From assembly GCA_012656075.1 (NCBI GenBank), contig JAAKBF010000053.1, positions 310,001-374,000 of the forward strand: a DNA stretch of 64,000 bases, in the 5' to 3' direction. Below are positions 14,301 to 25,145 of the stretch, piece by piece. Made by a program: the position numbers and the translations under genes. The notes under the pieces were generated by a model. The model was given only the letters and a program-made list of their open reading frames with translations. It searched no databases and was not told the DNA's origin. This stretch comes from Phytophthora hibernalis. Taxonomy: Eukaryota; Oomycota; Peronosporomycetes; Peronosporales; Peronosporaceae. Within the stretch, counting starts at the first letter, position 1, and every line of letters starts with the position of its first letter.

Positions 14301-16806
14301 ATTTGGGCTGGTGTTCCAGGGGTTCCTTCAGTAGATGAAAAACCGGCAGGGATCACTCGCGCCAAAAGTTGCTTAGATCCATCGTGGTGGCTCATCCACA
14401 GAGACACCAGATACCGACTAACACAGCGTTGATCAAAAGACTCGTCGAAAAGGCCCTGGTAAAAGTGTCGTAGAACAATCCCTTCTGTCAACGCCTTGTC
14501 TCGAATAGTCGATGCAACGATGGGGTCGCACTCCTCGAGAGTGGTCTTCAGCAATAGTGTACCTGTGATAACATCAGTGCAGCGTAAGCAACATCATGGG
14601 GAACTGGGGATCTTAGGGATGGGATATACGTACATGCCTCGACAGTGGTTGCACAACGAGACTGAAAAAGCACTTTCAATAGCGTGCTGTAGAACTTGGC
14701 TACCCCTTCCACCAACGTCATAAATTCCACTGCGCCAGTTGTAGAAGCGCGAGAGCATAGGCAACCTTCTAGGGTTTGGAGCAAACCCATCATGACAAGA
14801 GGGCCAGCCCTCGGTCTTTCATTCGACTTCTTGCTATTCGGCTCCACGTCAATATCTTCCAGGTGCGTAATGAGCGATTGCGTTAGGTAGGTGTTTGCGA
14901 GAAATACTTTCTTATTTTGCGTTTCCACCTCCTCGCAATATCTCAAGGAGGATTTGTCCAGATCTGTGAGCAAGGACAATCACGCAGACGAGATAAGTCA
15001 ACCACTTTCTGTCAAACCACATACCAATAACAACAGGTCTTCAACTCACTGACTGAACTTAAAGCAGTGTGTGCCGTCAGTTTCCTCAGCAGAAGCGTTG
15101 TCCAAAAACAACAAACTCTTCGCCATTGATCAGCAAGTTTGTGATGGTCTCCGAGATCTGGGCAGCTTGTCCAATCTCGCGAAAGCCATAGTAAGATGAT
15201 GAAATACGAAACAGTGCCTGGATAAGGGTCACCGCAGAGCGCTCCGACACTGGCTTTGTCTTCGCGACGTAGTAGAGCTGGGCGCACATGGGTCGCAAGG
15301 CATCGCCAATAATGGAGTGTTTGGTATTGTACGGGATTCCACTCGCAGGCACGTTCGCGTTGAACTCAGCTACAATCTCGACAAAGCTGTGAATCATGTA
15401 AACAATTAGCAACACTACGTCCATGAAACCCTAAAGCACAAGCAGTAAGGCACGTACCCTCTATCGCCAATTTTCAATGTATTCCCGAGCTTCCCCACTG
15501 AGGCCATGCGCTGAAGATACCAACTTCCGATCGAGGAGTCATTGAAAAAGGACTGAGTCTCGGCTGAATCCTCAACGGCGGAAAATGGCAGTAATCGCAA
15601 GCCTCGCTGGTTCATAACGCCGCTAATGAATACCTCGGGATTTTCCGCGCAAGTCACGCAAATGTCGTATATAGCAGTCAGAACCCCGTCACGATCTTTT
15701 GCCACATATGTGCGCACTTGGTCGTTGCGGAACTGGATTTCAAATTGCTCTGCATTGGTCGGCTTACGCACGAGCACATAGATATCGGAGTAGTTGTAGC
15801 ATGCGATAACTTTCTCGTCCCGGTCCAGCTCCACCAACACTTTTTCGTGCAGAGAAAGGATGCGCTCCCGTGGCTCATTGTGCTTTGGCGTTAGCTTCCG
15901 CGCATGGAACTGCACAAACGGCTCGCCATTGTTCAATCCGTAGTACCCCTCTCCTCCTGGATCTTCTCCGACGTCACGTTCGGCCTCGATTTGATTTTGC
16001 ATCCGATAGCCTCCGCCGCCGCCTGAATGCGGTGATAAATCTGTCCTCTTTGCTGGCTAAAGAACAGTCGACTGCGTCCAGTATAACCCACCGCGAACCC
16101 ATCCTGGGAGTCTGCGAGTAGCGTCACGTGCTCCATCTCCGTGTACAAGTACTTGGAGCGCACGATCCCGGGCTGCGTGACAGTCACACCGTCCATCCCC
16201 ACGTCCAGCGTGCAGTTCAGCATTGTCCCCTTCCTGGACCACTTGGAGCACTGGAAGCCCGTGTCTGGACGCACATTTCGCTGCTGATACTGCTCCTTGA
16301 GTCGGTACAGGTCCGACAGCAGCCTCGAGCGGAAGCGGCATCTCAACTTGAGCTGTTCGTCCTTCTTGGCTCCTTTCAGCGTCAGCGCAAACCCTACAAA
16401 CAGCAAAAACAGTAAGTAAAAGTAATAATATGTAATTTTGCAGTCTTTGCACCTGGCTGTCGCCCGCGTCGAGGCTGATGCTGCGCAGGGCCGTGAGCGA
16501 CCACGTGTTGGTCACCTCAAAGTCCCGCGGGTCGATGGTGCAGAAGCGCGTGGGCGCCAGCGCAAAGATGCGCTCGTACTTGCCCCTCCACGACACTTTG
16601 ATGACCTGGTACTTGGCAACGAACTCCTCGATGGGCGTCGCCCCCAGGAACGACACGTCGCTGTCGGCCATGGAGCGCTGCGAGCGGCCACTGCGGGGAT
16701 GCATCTGGCGCCGCGACTCGGCGTCCGGCAGGGACACGGTGGGCCCGCTGCGGCTGCCGCTGGTCTCGGCCGCCGCACGCCCGAACAGAGTGTTGGTCTC
16801 CGCCAT
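8349..16806 (-). CDS. RME-8 / DNAJC13-like endosomal J-domain-type protein
   Basis: RME-8 (DNAJC13; GRV2/KAM2 in plants) is a very large endosomal protein that works with Hsc70 in retromer sorting and clathrin removal. The N-terminal PH-like start is clear: the start at 16806 (MAETNTLFG) leads into 'VSWRGKYERIFALAP' and 'EVTNTW', hallmarks of the family. Later exons carry the family-specific 'HEKVLVELDRDEK' block (15415-16002), a GYF-type repeat 'GEQLGPFSVNEL' (about 12930), a J-like domain (about 11750-11990), the block 'GHDPENLLLLLRSL' after it, and armadillo-like helices down to a last exon at 8349-8545. Family length is about 2,300 residues and this gene fits. The J-like domain lacks the HPD tripeptide: the loop reads NIPTDKYNER. 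One frame break lies at 8516-8518. It is divergent from the DUF1279 gene with 154 bp between start codons. Most introns are 50-75 bp. Confidence 0.88.
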
Positions 16807-16960
16807 GCGGAACGGTTTGTGTGCAACTTGACCTGCAAGCTGCACCGTACATGTCGCATTTCAAGTTGACTTCCCGGGAGTCAAGAATTAGATTCGTTCG
16901 CAGCTAGACTAGAACTGAAACCTGGAGCCTGGAGATCTGACGTCAGCCGAGGATACGAAG
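16807..16960. promoter_or_regulatory. Bidirectional promoter interval (RME-8 / DUF1279 gene)
   Basis: 154 bp separate the start codons of two divergent genes, so both core promoters must lie here or inside the first exons. No TATA box is evident. The call rests on gene geometry alone. Confidence 0.5.
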
Positions 16961-17789
16961 ATGCTGTGCCGCTCCACCTTCCTGACGCGCGGCTTCTCTG
17001 CCGGTCGCTTCCAGCAGCAGCAGAATCGTCTGGGCGGTGTCGTGGCTCGCTCCGTGGGATCGTCCGCCCCCGAGTCGCAAGACGGAGAGGCCAAGCCGCT
17101 GCTGCTGGACCGCGTGGTGAACAAGCTCAACGACTCCATCAAGAAGCACCCGGGTGAGACGCTGGCCGTGCTCTTCGCGTCAGACATCGGCAGCATTGGC
17201 GCCATGTACGGCGTGCTGTCGGTCTCGGGCGTCGAGTTCTCGCCCGAGTTTGCGCTGGCCTTCGCTGCCAGTCGCCCGTTCCGGCGCTTCCGCCTGCCAT
17301 TGGACTTGGCGGTCGCTGCAGGCGTCTCCAAGGTCTTCCCCGCCTTCTCTAAAGTGCGGCTGTCGGACTTGACTGGGGCTCTGCCAAAGTGCGTGGATGC
17401 TTTTGTCCTTTGAGTCTTAATTGTAACAACTTACGCTATTTGCTGTGATGCTGCTGCAGCCGACCGGACTCGGCGAAGATCCCCAATTCGGGCCTGGTGG
17501 CCAAGGCCATGAATAAGGCCAAGGACGTGATTGACAACTACGGAGCGGCCTACATGATGGGTTCTCGCCTTGCGGGCGTGGGTGTGGTCTGCGCGCTGTA
17601 CGCTCTCATCAAGCAGGGGTGGACCTCATGCCGATCCTTGCCTCGCTAGGCGTTGATTCAGTAGGTGAGGCCATGGGGTCATATGCGGCTGCGGTGGTCT
17701 TTTCATCACTCTTCTATCCAGCCACTCTCGGTGTCTCGGGCTACATTGTGCCTCTCGTTGCCAAGCTACGCAGAACGGTCATGCCGTAG
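16961..17789 (+). CDS. DUF1279 (FAM210-like) mitochondrial membrane protein
   Basis: Two exons: 16961-17388 and 17460-17789, intron 17389-17459 (GTGCGT..GCAG). The N-terminus (MLCRSTFLTRGFSAGRF) is Arg-rich with no acidic residues, as in a mitochondrial targeting peptide. Hydrophobic segments follow, and exon 2 has the DUF1279 pattern: a Y-G-x-x-Y stretch, a membrane helix, G-V-D, then a second helix before the C-terminus. DUF1279/FAM210 proteins are mitochondrial membrane proteins linked in animals to mitochondrial translation; the role here is unknown. The conserved frame breaks at the four-G run 17616-17619: as sequenced the ORF stops at 17649, while one further G restores the DUF1279 frame to the stop at 17787-17789. 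I read this as an assembly deletion. A second in-frame ATG for the next gene occurs only 2 bases after this stop. Confidence 0.65.
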
Positions 17790-17904
17790 AATGCCGATTG
17801 AACGGAAACTCTGTAATACATGTCGCCCTGCATCTTTGACGACATTTATTTGGTGGGTTCCTTTCCCAACCGTTGAAACAAATGCACAGTCGAGAATTTC
17901 TCGT

Positions 17905-20900
17905 ATGGTACCGCCGTCCAAGAATCGCGGTGTTCCAAGCCGAAGCCCCCAACACCAGCAAAAGCCCACGGAAGGGCCGTGCCCATGCGTCTCGCGTCCA
18001 AGTAGCGATGGCATCTGCGATCTTGATGTTTGGCTGGGTACAACCGTTGATGCTGACGCGGCTCAGTCTGGTAGGCGCATGCTCCGCCCCAACCTGCCTG
18101 TAGTCAAGAGCAAGAAGTGGACTGTATTCAGATTCCTGGTAAGCTCACTGCGTTCGTATGTTAGCAAGGGGCCTTGACTCAGCTAATCCCCTCGATGCTG
18201 TCGATTTCAGGGCATCTTTACCGTTTGGTTTCGATGAACTGGGCTCTACTGATCAGCGTCTTTGTTGAGCCTATGTGGGTATTGTCGGTCTTTTCGCGCT
18301 GTTGCTTGCCGCCTGTCATGGGTAAATTTGTTGCAGTGACCATGGATATAGTACATGTAGAAGGCTAATCTTGACCCTGTGAGTGAGTTAGGTTGAACCA
18401 AGACAGTCCAGGAATTGCAAAGAACTTCTTCAATTTGAGTCTCCAGACACTATCAACCACGGGTGAGAATTAGGACTGGATATGGTACTGAAAACTCTAC
18501 TAAGCTTATGGTTAATGTATCACTTTTGTCATTTGTCGGCAGGATATGGTGCTCTCCATCCAGCAAACAATTGTTCAAACTGGATTTCTGTTGTGGAGTC
18601 CTTTTCATCCATGCTGATCACGTCTTTCATAACCGGCATTGCTTTCGTCAAGTTTGCACGGCCACATCCAAACATTGTGTTCAGCGAAGTAAGATTGAAA
18701 GCTAAATGCCAATTGTTGCATGACTAACTTGAGCGATACAGGTGTTCGCAGTCTCGCAAGGAGAGAACGGACTGGAGGTGCGGTTTCGAGTAGCCAACGA
18801 GACACGTCGTGATCTCGCTCGCAAGGGCGACATTATCGACGTAAGCTTCAAACTTATTCTGATGCGAGTCGAGGTAAACCGTTTTTGCCAAGTGGTGTCA
18901 AGATTTGTTCTGGCAGCTGACGTTATTGTTAAATAATTGATAGACCGGAAGATACGGGGAACCGAAATTGTGCTACTACGACTTGAAGCTAGCGACGACT
19001 CGCCTTATTTCGCTGAGGTAAGTTTACGCTAGTTACTTCGATTTTTGTGCCTGTTAAAATCACATCATCGTTTGCATGCGTGCTGGACAGGCTGGAGGTC
19101 GAATTGGTGCATGCCATTAATGCCAATAGCCCCTTATTCAAACAGACTTCTGATGACCTAGTGCACTCAGATTTTGTGTTCGTCCTCCTTGCTTCCGGCC
19201 AAGACGAAAACCTTCACGACATGATTCACGCGAAACGAGAGTACGGCTATCAGGAGATCAAATGGGGTGCGAAGTTTCAACCGATGCTTAACTGGGATGA
19301 GCATCACAAGTTCATCGAGCTCGACATGGATAAAATATCTACAGTGGTGTCAGCTCCAATCAATTCGAAGGAAAATTATTCCATCGATGTCGAGCTATTA
19401 AAGTCACCAAAGGAAGAAGTGGAGGAATTGGGTGCTGCTTCTTTTCACCATCCAGTGCTGACAACAGGAGTGATTATTCAAGTCGGCAATTTCAAACAGA
19501 GGATACAATACCGCATAAATTGTCCGATGGAAGCCTGTGGGAACTAAGAGACGATCACAATGAAGAAGCGATCGTGCAGAGCACAAATCAAAGCCAACAA
19601 CGTCACAGGAAACTGGCAGGTATGAATCCATCCCCGGACTACGACTTGGAAAGGGGTGCAGCGTCTGCGAAACATGAAACAAGCAACTCGCGTCCGGTCT
19701 CGTATCAAGGCCATAGCCACCAATTGACTAGTGACATTGAGGATCGCCCTATGAGTCTGCTGCAACGAAGAGTGCGGGTTAGAAATCGTTCGCGGAGCTT
19801 GCTGATGAACGGGATGTATCAACGAGCGTTATCAGCTTCGTGGCCAGGTTTACTACTTTCACTCATTGTTGCCTATATGGCCGTGATCGCTACAATCGCG
19901 CTGCTCATCTCTGTTTCGGTGCGTTGGGTTGCTGTTTTGCCAGTAACTATTTCTACTGACGTAGTGGTCTTGTGTGCACAACAGATACACGAACCTCTCG
20001 AAGAACGTGCGCATGATAGATTTTCGGCCAAGTACCAGGAAGTTTTCTTCTTCTGCGTTCAAACGGTCTCCACCGTTGGGTATGGAGCTCTGAGTCCCAG
20101 ACAAGACAGCAACGCCGCGAACTTCTTCGTGTTTCTGCTGGTGTTATCCGGTCTATTCGTTTCCACACTGCTCACAGGTTTGTCAAGTATAGTTTATACT
20201 CTATTTTCTCGAGTCTGTTGGTGACGGTCATGTGTTTGATTTCCATAGGCATCACATGGGCAAAATTCTCGATCCCGAAGGCGTCTACCCTGCTTTACAG
20301 CGACGTCTTGCTTCTCACAACATTCCACTCACAGCGCGCTATCATGTTTCGTGCGGCTAACAACCGCAAGTACGGCATCCTTGTCGAAGGATCCTTCAGG
20401 TAAACATCGGGGACTGAGGGAAAGAGCTGTAACGATTGACGTCTTGGTGTTGTATGTAGGATGAGCATCGTGATGCTTAATCGCAACTTTGGACGCAGAG
20501 AGACCCATGAGTTGCGACTGGTACGAATGCGATAGAGGTCTAGTGATCTTTGCACTAATGAGTACTCCTGGATGCAGGCTCGCAATGTGTGGCCGATCAT
20601 TAGTCTGTGCAACACCGTGACGCACATCATCGACGAACGCTCGCCTCTCTACAACTTTTCGACGAGCGACTTGCTGTCAGGAGATCACTTTTTCGTCGTG
20701 TTGTTCACCGGTCTGGACAACATCATCAGCGACACGATGGTCGCTCGAAAGGCGTATCACGCGTGCGATATCCTGGTGGACCACCACTTCGAGAACAACA
20801 TCACGCTCACAGCCGATGGCCTGAACATCGACCTGGACGCGATCAGCGCCACGTACTGCCAGTCCGACATGGATAACCAGAAGAGTGAGGAAGAAGGGCA

Positions 20901-20964
20901 TGCAAACTCCAACAACAGTCCCCACGGTAACTATGAGCGAATGAGCGACGATAATTACATGTAG
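17905..20964 (+). CDS. Tandem inward-rectifier K+ channel (two Kir units in one chain)
   Basis: Two complete Kir-like units follow one another. Unit 1: M1 at about 18213-18320, pore helix and filter 'SLQTLSTTG|YGALHP' split by the intron 18467-18543, M2 'TSFITGIAFVKF' and a cytosolic Kir domain ('GLEVRFRVANE', then 'ELVHAINANSPL'). Unit 2: M1 'PGLLLSLIVAYMAVIA' near 19850, filter 'QTVSTVGYGALSP' (about 20060-20100), M2 'FFVFLLVLSGLFVSTLL', then 'GITWAKFSIPK' and a second cytosolic domain ending at the TAG 20962-20964. Both filters are GYG, so K+ selectivity is expected. Eukaryotic Kir channels are tetramers of single units; here two chains would suffice. Start chosen at 17905; an in-frame ATG at 17791 lies 2 bases after the upstream stop. 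Frame breaks at about 18267-18278 (within M1) and about 19466 (linker) each look like one missing base. The join of the two units across 19440-19550 therefore needs cDNA proof. Confidence 0.8.
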
Positions 20965-21288
20965 CAGCTGCCAGTTACTGCCGATGCAAATTGCAATTGA
21001 CCACTTCAACATGTTGCGCGCGACTTGATTGCAAGCTCGAGCACCGAGAATTGACTAATTTGGAGGAAGTATAGAAGTTTTCATCAATCTGCACCGAAAT
21101 AAATAATGCAGATTCAACAGGATTTAAAATTAAGTATCGCTTTTTTTTTCATAAGTATGTAAGATCAAACTCTAGCTAACATCATGTTTTGAAGGTTTTA
21201 TTCGTTGCATATTAACGCACTACACTGTACTGTGCTTGATCGCCATCGTCCTCGCATCAGATGCGTGTCATTTCCCAATTTCGTCACA
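20965..21288. other. Intergenic interval, Kir gene to pyroglutamyl peptidase
   Basis: 324 bp between two plus-strand genes. It is AT-rich, with a T9 run near 21140. It should hold the channel gene's 3' end and the peptidase promoter. No ORF or repeat of note is present. Confidence 0.5.
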
Positions 21289-22180
21289 ATGGTAGCCAAC
21301 TCCCAGCACGAGGCGCAGACTGCCAATGCAACCGCCGGCACCGACGCCACTGCAGGTACCGCGACTTCTTCGCAGAAGCGCGACGTGTACGTCACTGGCT
21401 TTGGCAAGTTCGGCGACATCCTGGAAAACCCCACGACGTTCCTGGTGGACAAGCGGCTAGTGGACCATCCCAACGTGACTGAGGCCCACGTTCTCGAAGT
21501 CGCCACTGAGAGTAAGACAATATCATTCTACTAAACATATCATTGATTCTTGTGACAAGGGAATTGTGTGCAGGCTGCGTGGAAGCTCTGGGGGACATGT
21601 ACGCCCGGGCTGAGGTGAGACTTTCGCCCTTGAGCTGCTTGTATTTTACAGAGGACTAACGTTTTATTCGCTGTTGTTGGCTTTGACAGGAGCGTGGACG
21701 GCCGTGCATCTTTTTGCACTTTGGTGTGAGCGCGATCGCCCGCTCGCTCAAGCTGGAGCAGGTGGGCTACAACATGGCGGACTTCCGGATGCCGGACGAG
21801 CGTGGCTATACTGCCAAGAACGAGATCATCCATGAGGGTGAACCGGACGAGATCACCACTCAAGTGCCGCTGGAGGAGATGCTTCAGACGCTGCAGGTCG
21901 TGAACCCGAAGGTCGACATCTCCACCGACCCGGGACGCTACATCTGCAACTACGTGTACTACCGGTCGCTCGTCTGGGTCAAGCGCCAAGCAGACAAGGG
22001 GCATCCCGGCGTGAGTGAATGCAGCCTGTGCTCTGGAATATGTGTCGGTGCTTACTGACTTTTCTTGCTTTGTTGCAGCACCTCGCGCTGTTCGTGCACG
22101 TGCCCGAGTTCCGGAACATCGTCTTCGAGGATCAAGTCGAACTCGTCTCCAAGATCGTGGACTTCGTGGCCGATCTGTAA
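21289..22180 (+). CDS. Pyroglutamyl-peptidase I (C15 cysteine peptidase)
   Basis: Removes N-terminal pyroglutamate from peptides in the cytosol. Four exons: 21289-21511, 21574-21614, 21690-22010 and 22079-22180; phases are consistent and give 228 residues, typical for the family (about 210-220). The Cys-His-Glu triad is visible: Glu111 in KLEQVGYN, Cys174 in GRYICNYVYY and His202 in LFVHVPEF. The N-terminal 'VYVTGFGKFGDILENPT' matches the family's 'TGFGPF....NP' opening. The first 30 residues are Ala/Thr-rich and not part of the fold. The ATG at 21289 is the only one in frame before the conserved region. All introns begin GTAAG or GTGAG and end CAG. No frame break was found here. Confidence 0.9.
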
Positions 22181-22473
22181 TACAGACCCGCCATCTACAT
22201 GTAACGTTACCAGTTCATGTAAAGCAAGGACCCGTAAATTACTTGCTTTTCGGGCCGTAATGCACACACAATGTACACACCTCTGTCACAAACTCCACTA
22301 AGTACTAATTGACGTTCTATACACCGTCTTTGTGTCCACCACACCACTCCGCCGGCACGTCAAACCGTCGGCGCCATCCATTCCGCGTTAACTGGCCTGT
22401 TGCTGTCACTCAGTAAGACTCGAAGAGGAGCCCTTTGGCCTTTGCATCAGTGCAGACCCAGCGACCAGAGACG
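22181..22473. other. Intergenic interval, pyroglutamyl peptidase to LARP4
   Basis: 293 bp between two plus-strand genes. No ORF or repeat stands out; expected to carry the terminator region of the peptidase gene and the LARP4 promoter. Confidence 0.4.
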
Positions 22474-24429
22474 ATGAGCGCCCAGCAGACCAAGGCTCCG
22501 GGTGCGTGGCCGTCTGCGTCCCTCCCAGGAGGAACATCTGTGACTGACGCTCGTTGATTGCTGCAGAGGGGCGGAGCTCAAGGAGGCCATCAAGCGCCAG
22601 GTAGAATTCTACTTCTCGCGCGCCAACCTGGCCAACGATGCCTACCTCGTCTCCCAAATGAACTCGCAAATGTGCGTCCCACTTTACCACTCTACCTACG
22701 AGACTCTACCTAGTAGGCTAATTGAACTGTTGACTGCCAGGTATGTGCCAATGGAGATCATCATCAACTTCTCCAAGATCAAGCAGCTCACGGACAACAC
22801 GGCGCTGCTGGTCGAGGCCGTGCAGGACTCTAAGGTGCGTCCTTCACCTCCAGCAGTGCAAATGACTGTCCAATGGAGACTTACCACTGGATGCTGACTG
22901 CGTGTGTGTTTCAGGTCTGCTCGCTGAACTCGTCCAAGGACGCCATCAAGCCCAACATCAAATCCGAGCGCACTACCATCATTCTGCGCGAGATCCCGTC
23001 GTCCACCAAGCCCGATGAAGTTGAGGCCATTTTTGAGGGCTGCGGCAAGGTCGCCAGCGTGCGTAGTGACGTCGGCGACACGTGGTTTGTGACTATGAAC
23101 ACCGAGTCGGAGGCGGTTAGCACGCTCTTGGCTCTGCGCAACAAGACGTATAATGGCGCCGCGATCAAGGCGCGTCTCAAATCGGAGAACGTGCTCAAGT
23201 CTTTCTACCCTACACAGCCAGCGGAGAACGTCATCGCTCCTGGTGTTGCCGCGCCGTACGGAGGTCGTGGCTACTACGCGTCGCCTAACATGGGCTACTA
23301 CGACAACTACGGTGTCCAATACAACACAGTGAACCCGCGTGCGGGTCAGCAACCCAACCACAACAACGGTGCCGAGAACAACCGGTATGCTGGCAACAAC
23401 CAGCGTGGTGGTGCGGCCGCTGGCCGTGGTCAGGGCCGTCAGAACCGATCAAACGGCGCTGCTCACCTGCAGAAAGATGGCCGCACCAAGAGCGGTAGCT
23501 TCGAACAGCGGGGACCAGGCAGCTCTCGTAAGAGCAAGGACAAGCGCTCAAAGGTTGCGTCTCAGCAGCAACAGACGAATGGGAGCATCAACGGCAAGAA
23601 GGCTGCTGCGGCGGCTCCTTCCGAGCGCCAGCCAGTTTTGAACGCGGCCAACTTCCCGCCGCTTCCCACTGCTCTGGAGAAGAGCGAGATGTCAAACGTT
23701 ATCACCTACAAGTACGCTCACGAGGACATCATGGAAATCGTCAAGAATATGGACGAGAATGATTGCATGCTACCTGACGGTAAAATGGACTACGCTGTAC
23801 ACCCCGCAGCGCTCACGTCTGAGGCACACCCTGACCTTCTGCGCAACCAGCGTACATACAGTATTGAGCAGGCTCGTGATGCCATGCGCCAGGGACGCCC
23901 AATCCGCAGTGACTCGGTGGGCTCTATTGACTACGAAAGCATGATGTACGGTGAGGACTACACGAAGGAGGCCCGCGAACAGCGCAAGCAGAAGGCGGAG
24001 ACTGCTCCTGCATCTACTGAGACTGCCACCGCTCTGAAGCAGGCTGCGAAGCAGTCCTCGGCTGCATCAGTATCAACAAAATCGAACGCAGTACCTGTTA
24101 ACGTCGTTGGCTACGCTGCCGCTGTTATTAACGGCACTCCGGCTCCTGCCTCAGCCCCTGAGACGAAGAAGAAGCAGCCTGCAACGAAGACTACCTCGAA
24201 GGTCACTACTAAGGAGGAGAAGAAGCTCACTAAGAAGGCGGCTAAAAATCCTGAGAGCGCGCCGACTGGTGCTGCTGCTCCGGCTGTGGATGATTCGCTG
24301 CCGAAGACGGGTGCATGGGGTGGCCGCAACTTCCTTGACGTCGTCAAGGCTGACCCGCCTGCTGCCCCTCTGAAGGCGGTGTCAAGCGATAAGGGCGCAG
24401 CTCCTGCGAACGAGAGTGAGAGCAAGTAG
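22474..24429 (+). CDS. LARP4-like La-motif RNA-binding protein
   Basis: La-related protein of the LARP4 type; animal LARP4 binds poly(A) and PABP and stabilises mRNAs. Exons 22474-22501, 22569-22671, 22741-22834 and 22915-24429; phases agree and give 579 residues. La motif at about residues 12-75: 'RQVEFYFSRANLANDAYL' and 'YVPMEIIINFSKIKQL', closest to LARP4 rather than genuine La. An RRM-like domain follows at about 80-175 ('TTIILREIPSSTKPDEVEAI', 'DTWFVTMNTESEA', 'IKARLKSENVLKSFYP'), also LARP4-like. The rest is low complexity: Gly/Asn/Arg (RGG-like), Gln, then Ala/Lys/Pro/Thr-rich. A short conserved 'NFPPLP' sits near residue 320; such a motif is often found in translation-linked La-related proteins. 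The acceptor of intron 1 is read at 22568 because it restores frame without editing. Confidence 0.88.
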
Positions 24430-25145
24430 ACGATGGACGCAACGGTAGCAGGCGGGAGACTGTGGTGATGCGTGCTGGTTAGGCGAGGAAGCGCTCGTTT
24501 GATCTGGGTCCTGGTCTGGTGTTGGTGCGCTTCGAGGAGGTTGGTGCGGCAAATGAGTCCGTAGCAACAGCTTCGCTTGATCGCTGGCTGCGGCGTTGGG
24601 TGGTTGGGTGGTTGGGTTGCCAAGAGGGTTTGAGAGAAACAATGAAACGAGACGGCCACTGACTGGAACAATGGTGTGATCCGGACCTGAGGATGGCGAA
24701 GACGCTGAGGTGGCTCTTGGTTGTTGTGTTCTCTGCATTTTGGATATTTTCTTCATTATACATGGATTTGCTGGATGCCCAAAGGTGAGCGTGCGCGATG
24801 TTCATCCGTGACATTGTGTGCCCTCGAGCAGAGAGCTTGACGTGGGTGTTTCTACGCTCTCCACGCCTGAAACGCGCAAAGCTACACAAGGCTGCGGGTG
24901 GCTCAGGTGAGGAGGAAATTGAAGGGTACGGTGAAAGCTAAGGTCTCGAGCGGTCCTGCCTGGCAGGGTGCGATAAGAGATTCGAGCTGGATGCCGTTGC
25001 CGACATGCATGCCACGACAGCAATAACTAAATAGACATGGGTACGACGAGGATCTGGCGACGCAGTGTTCTTTCATCTCTTGACGTGTTCCGAACGTAAT
25101 GTTCACGTCACCGTCACATTCCTGCTTCGACCATAACATAAATCT
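24430..25145. other. Convergent 3' interval between LARP4 and hAT-like gene A
   Basis: 716 bp between convergent stop codons, expected to hold both 3' UTRs. Open frames antisense to the LARP4 tail extend in here but are Pro/Ser/Arg-rich and resemble no family. No terminal inverted repeat of a hAT element was spotted. Confidence 0.45.

Noticed and set aside
16438..16869. Several open frames on both strands over the first RME-8 exon
   Set aside because: The exon is GC-rich, so stop codons are scarce in all frames; only the minus frame with 'VSWRGKYERIFALAP' matches a family.
23285..24889. Antisense frames over LARP4 and its 3' flank (up to 186 codons)
   Set aside because: Low-complexity Pro/Ser/Arg/Ala translations complementary to Ala/Lys-rich coding sequence; no start context or homology.
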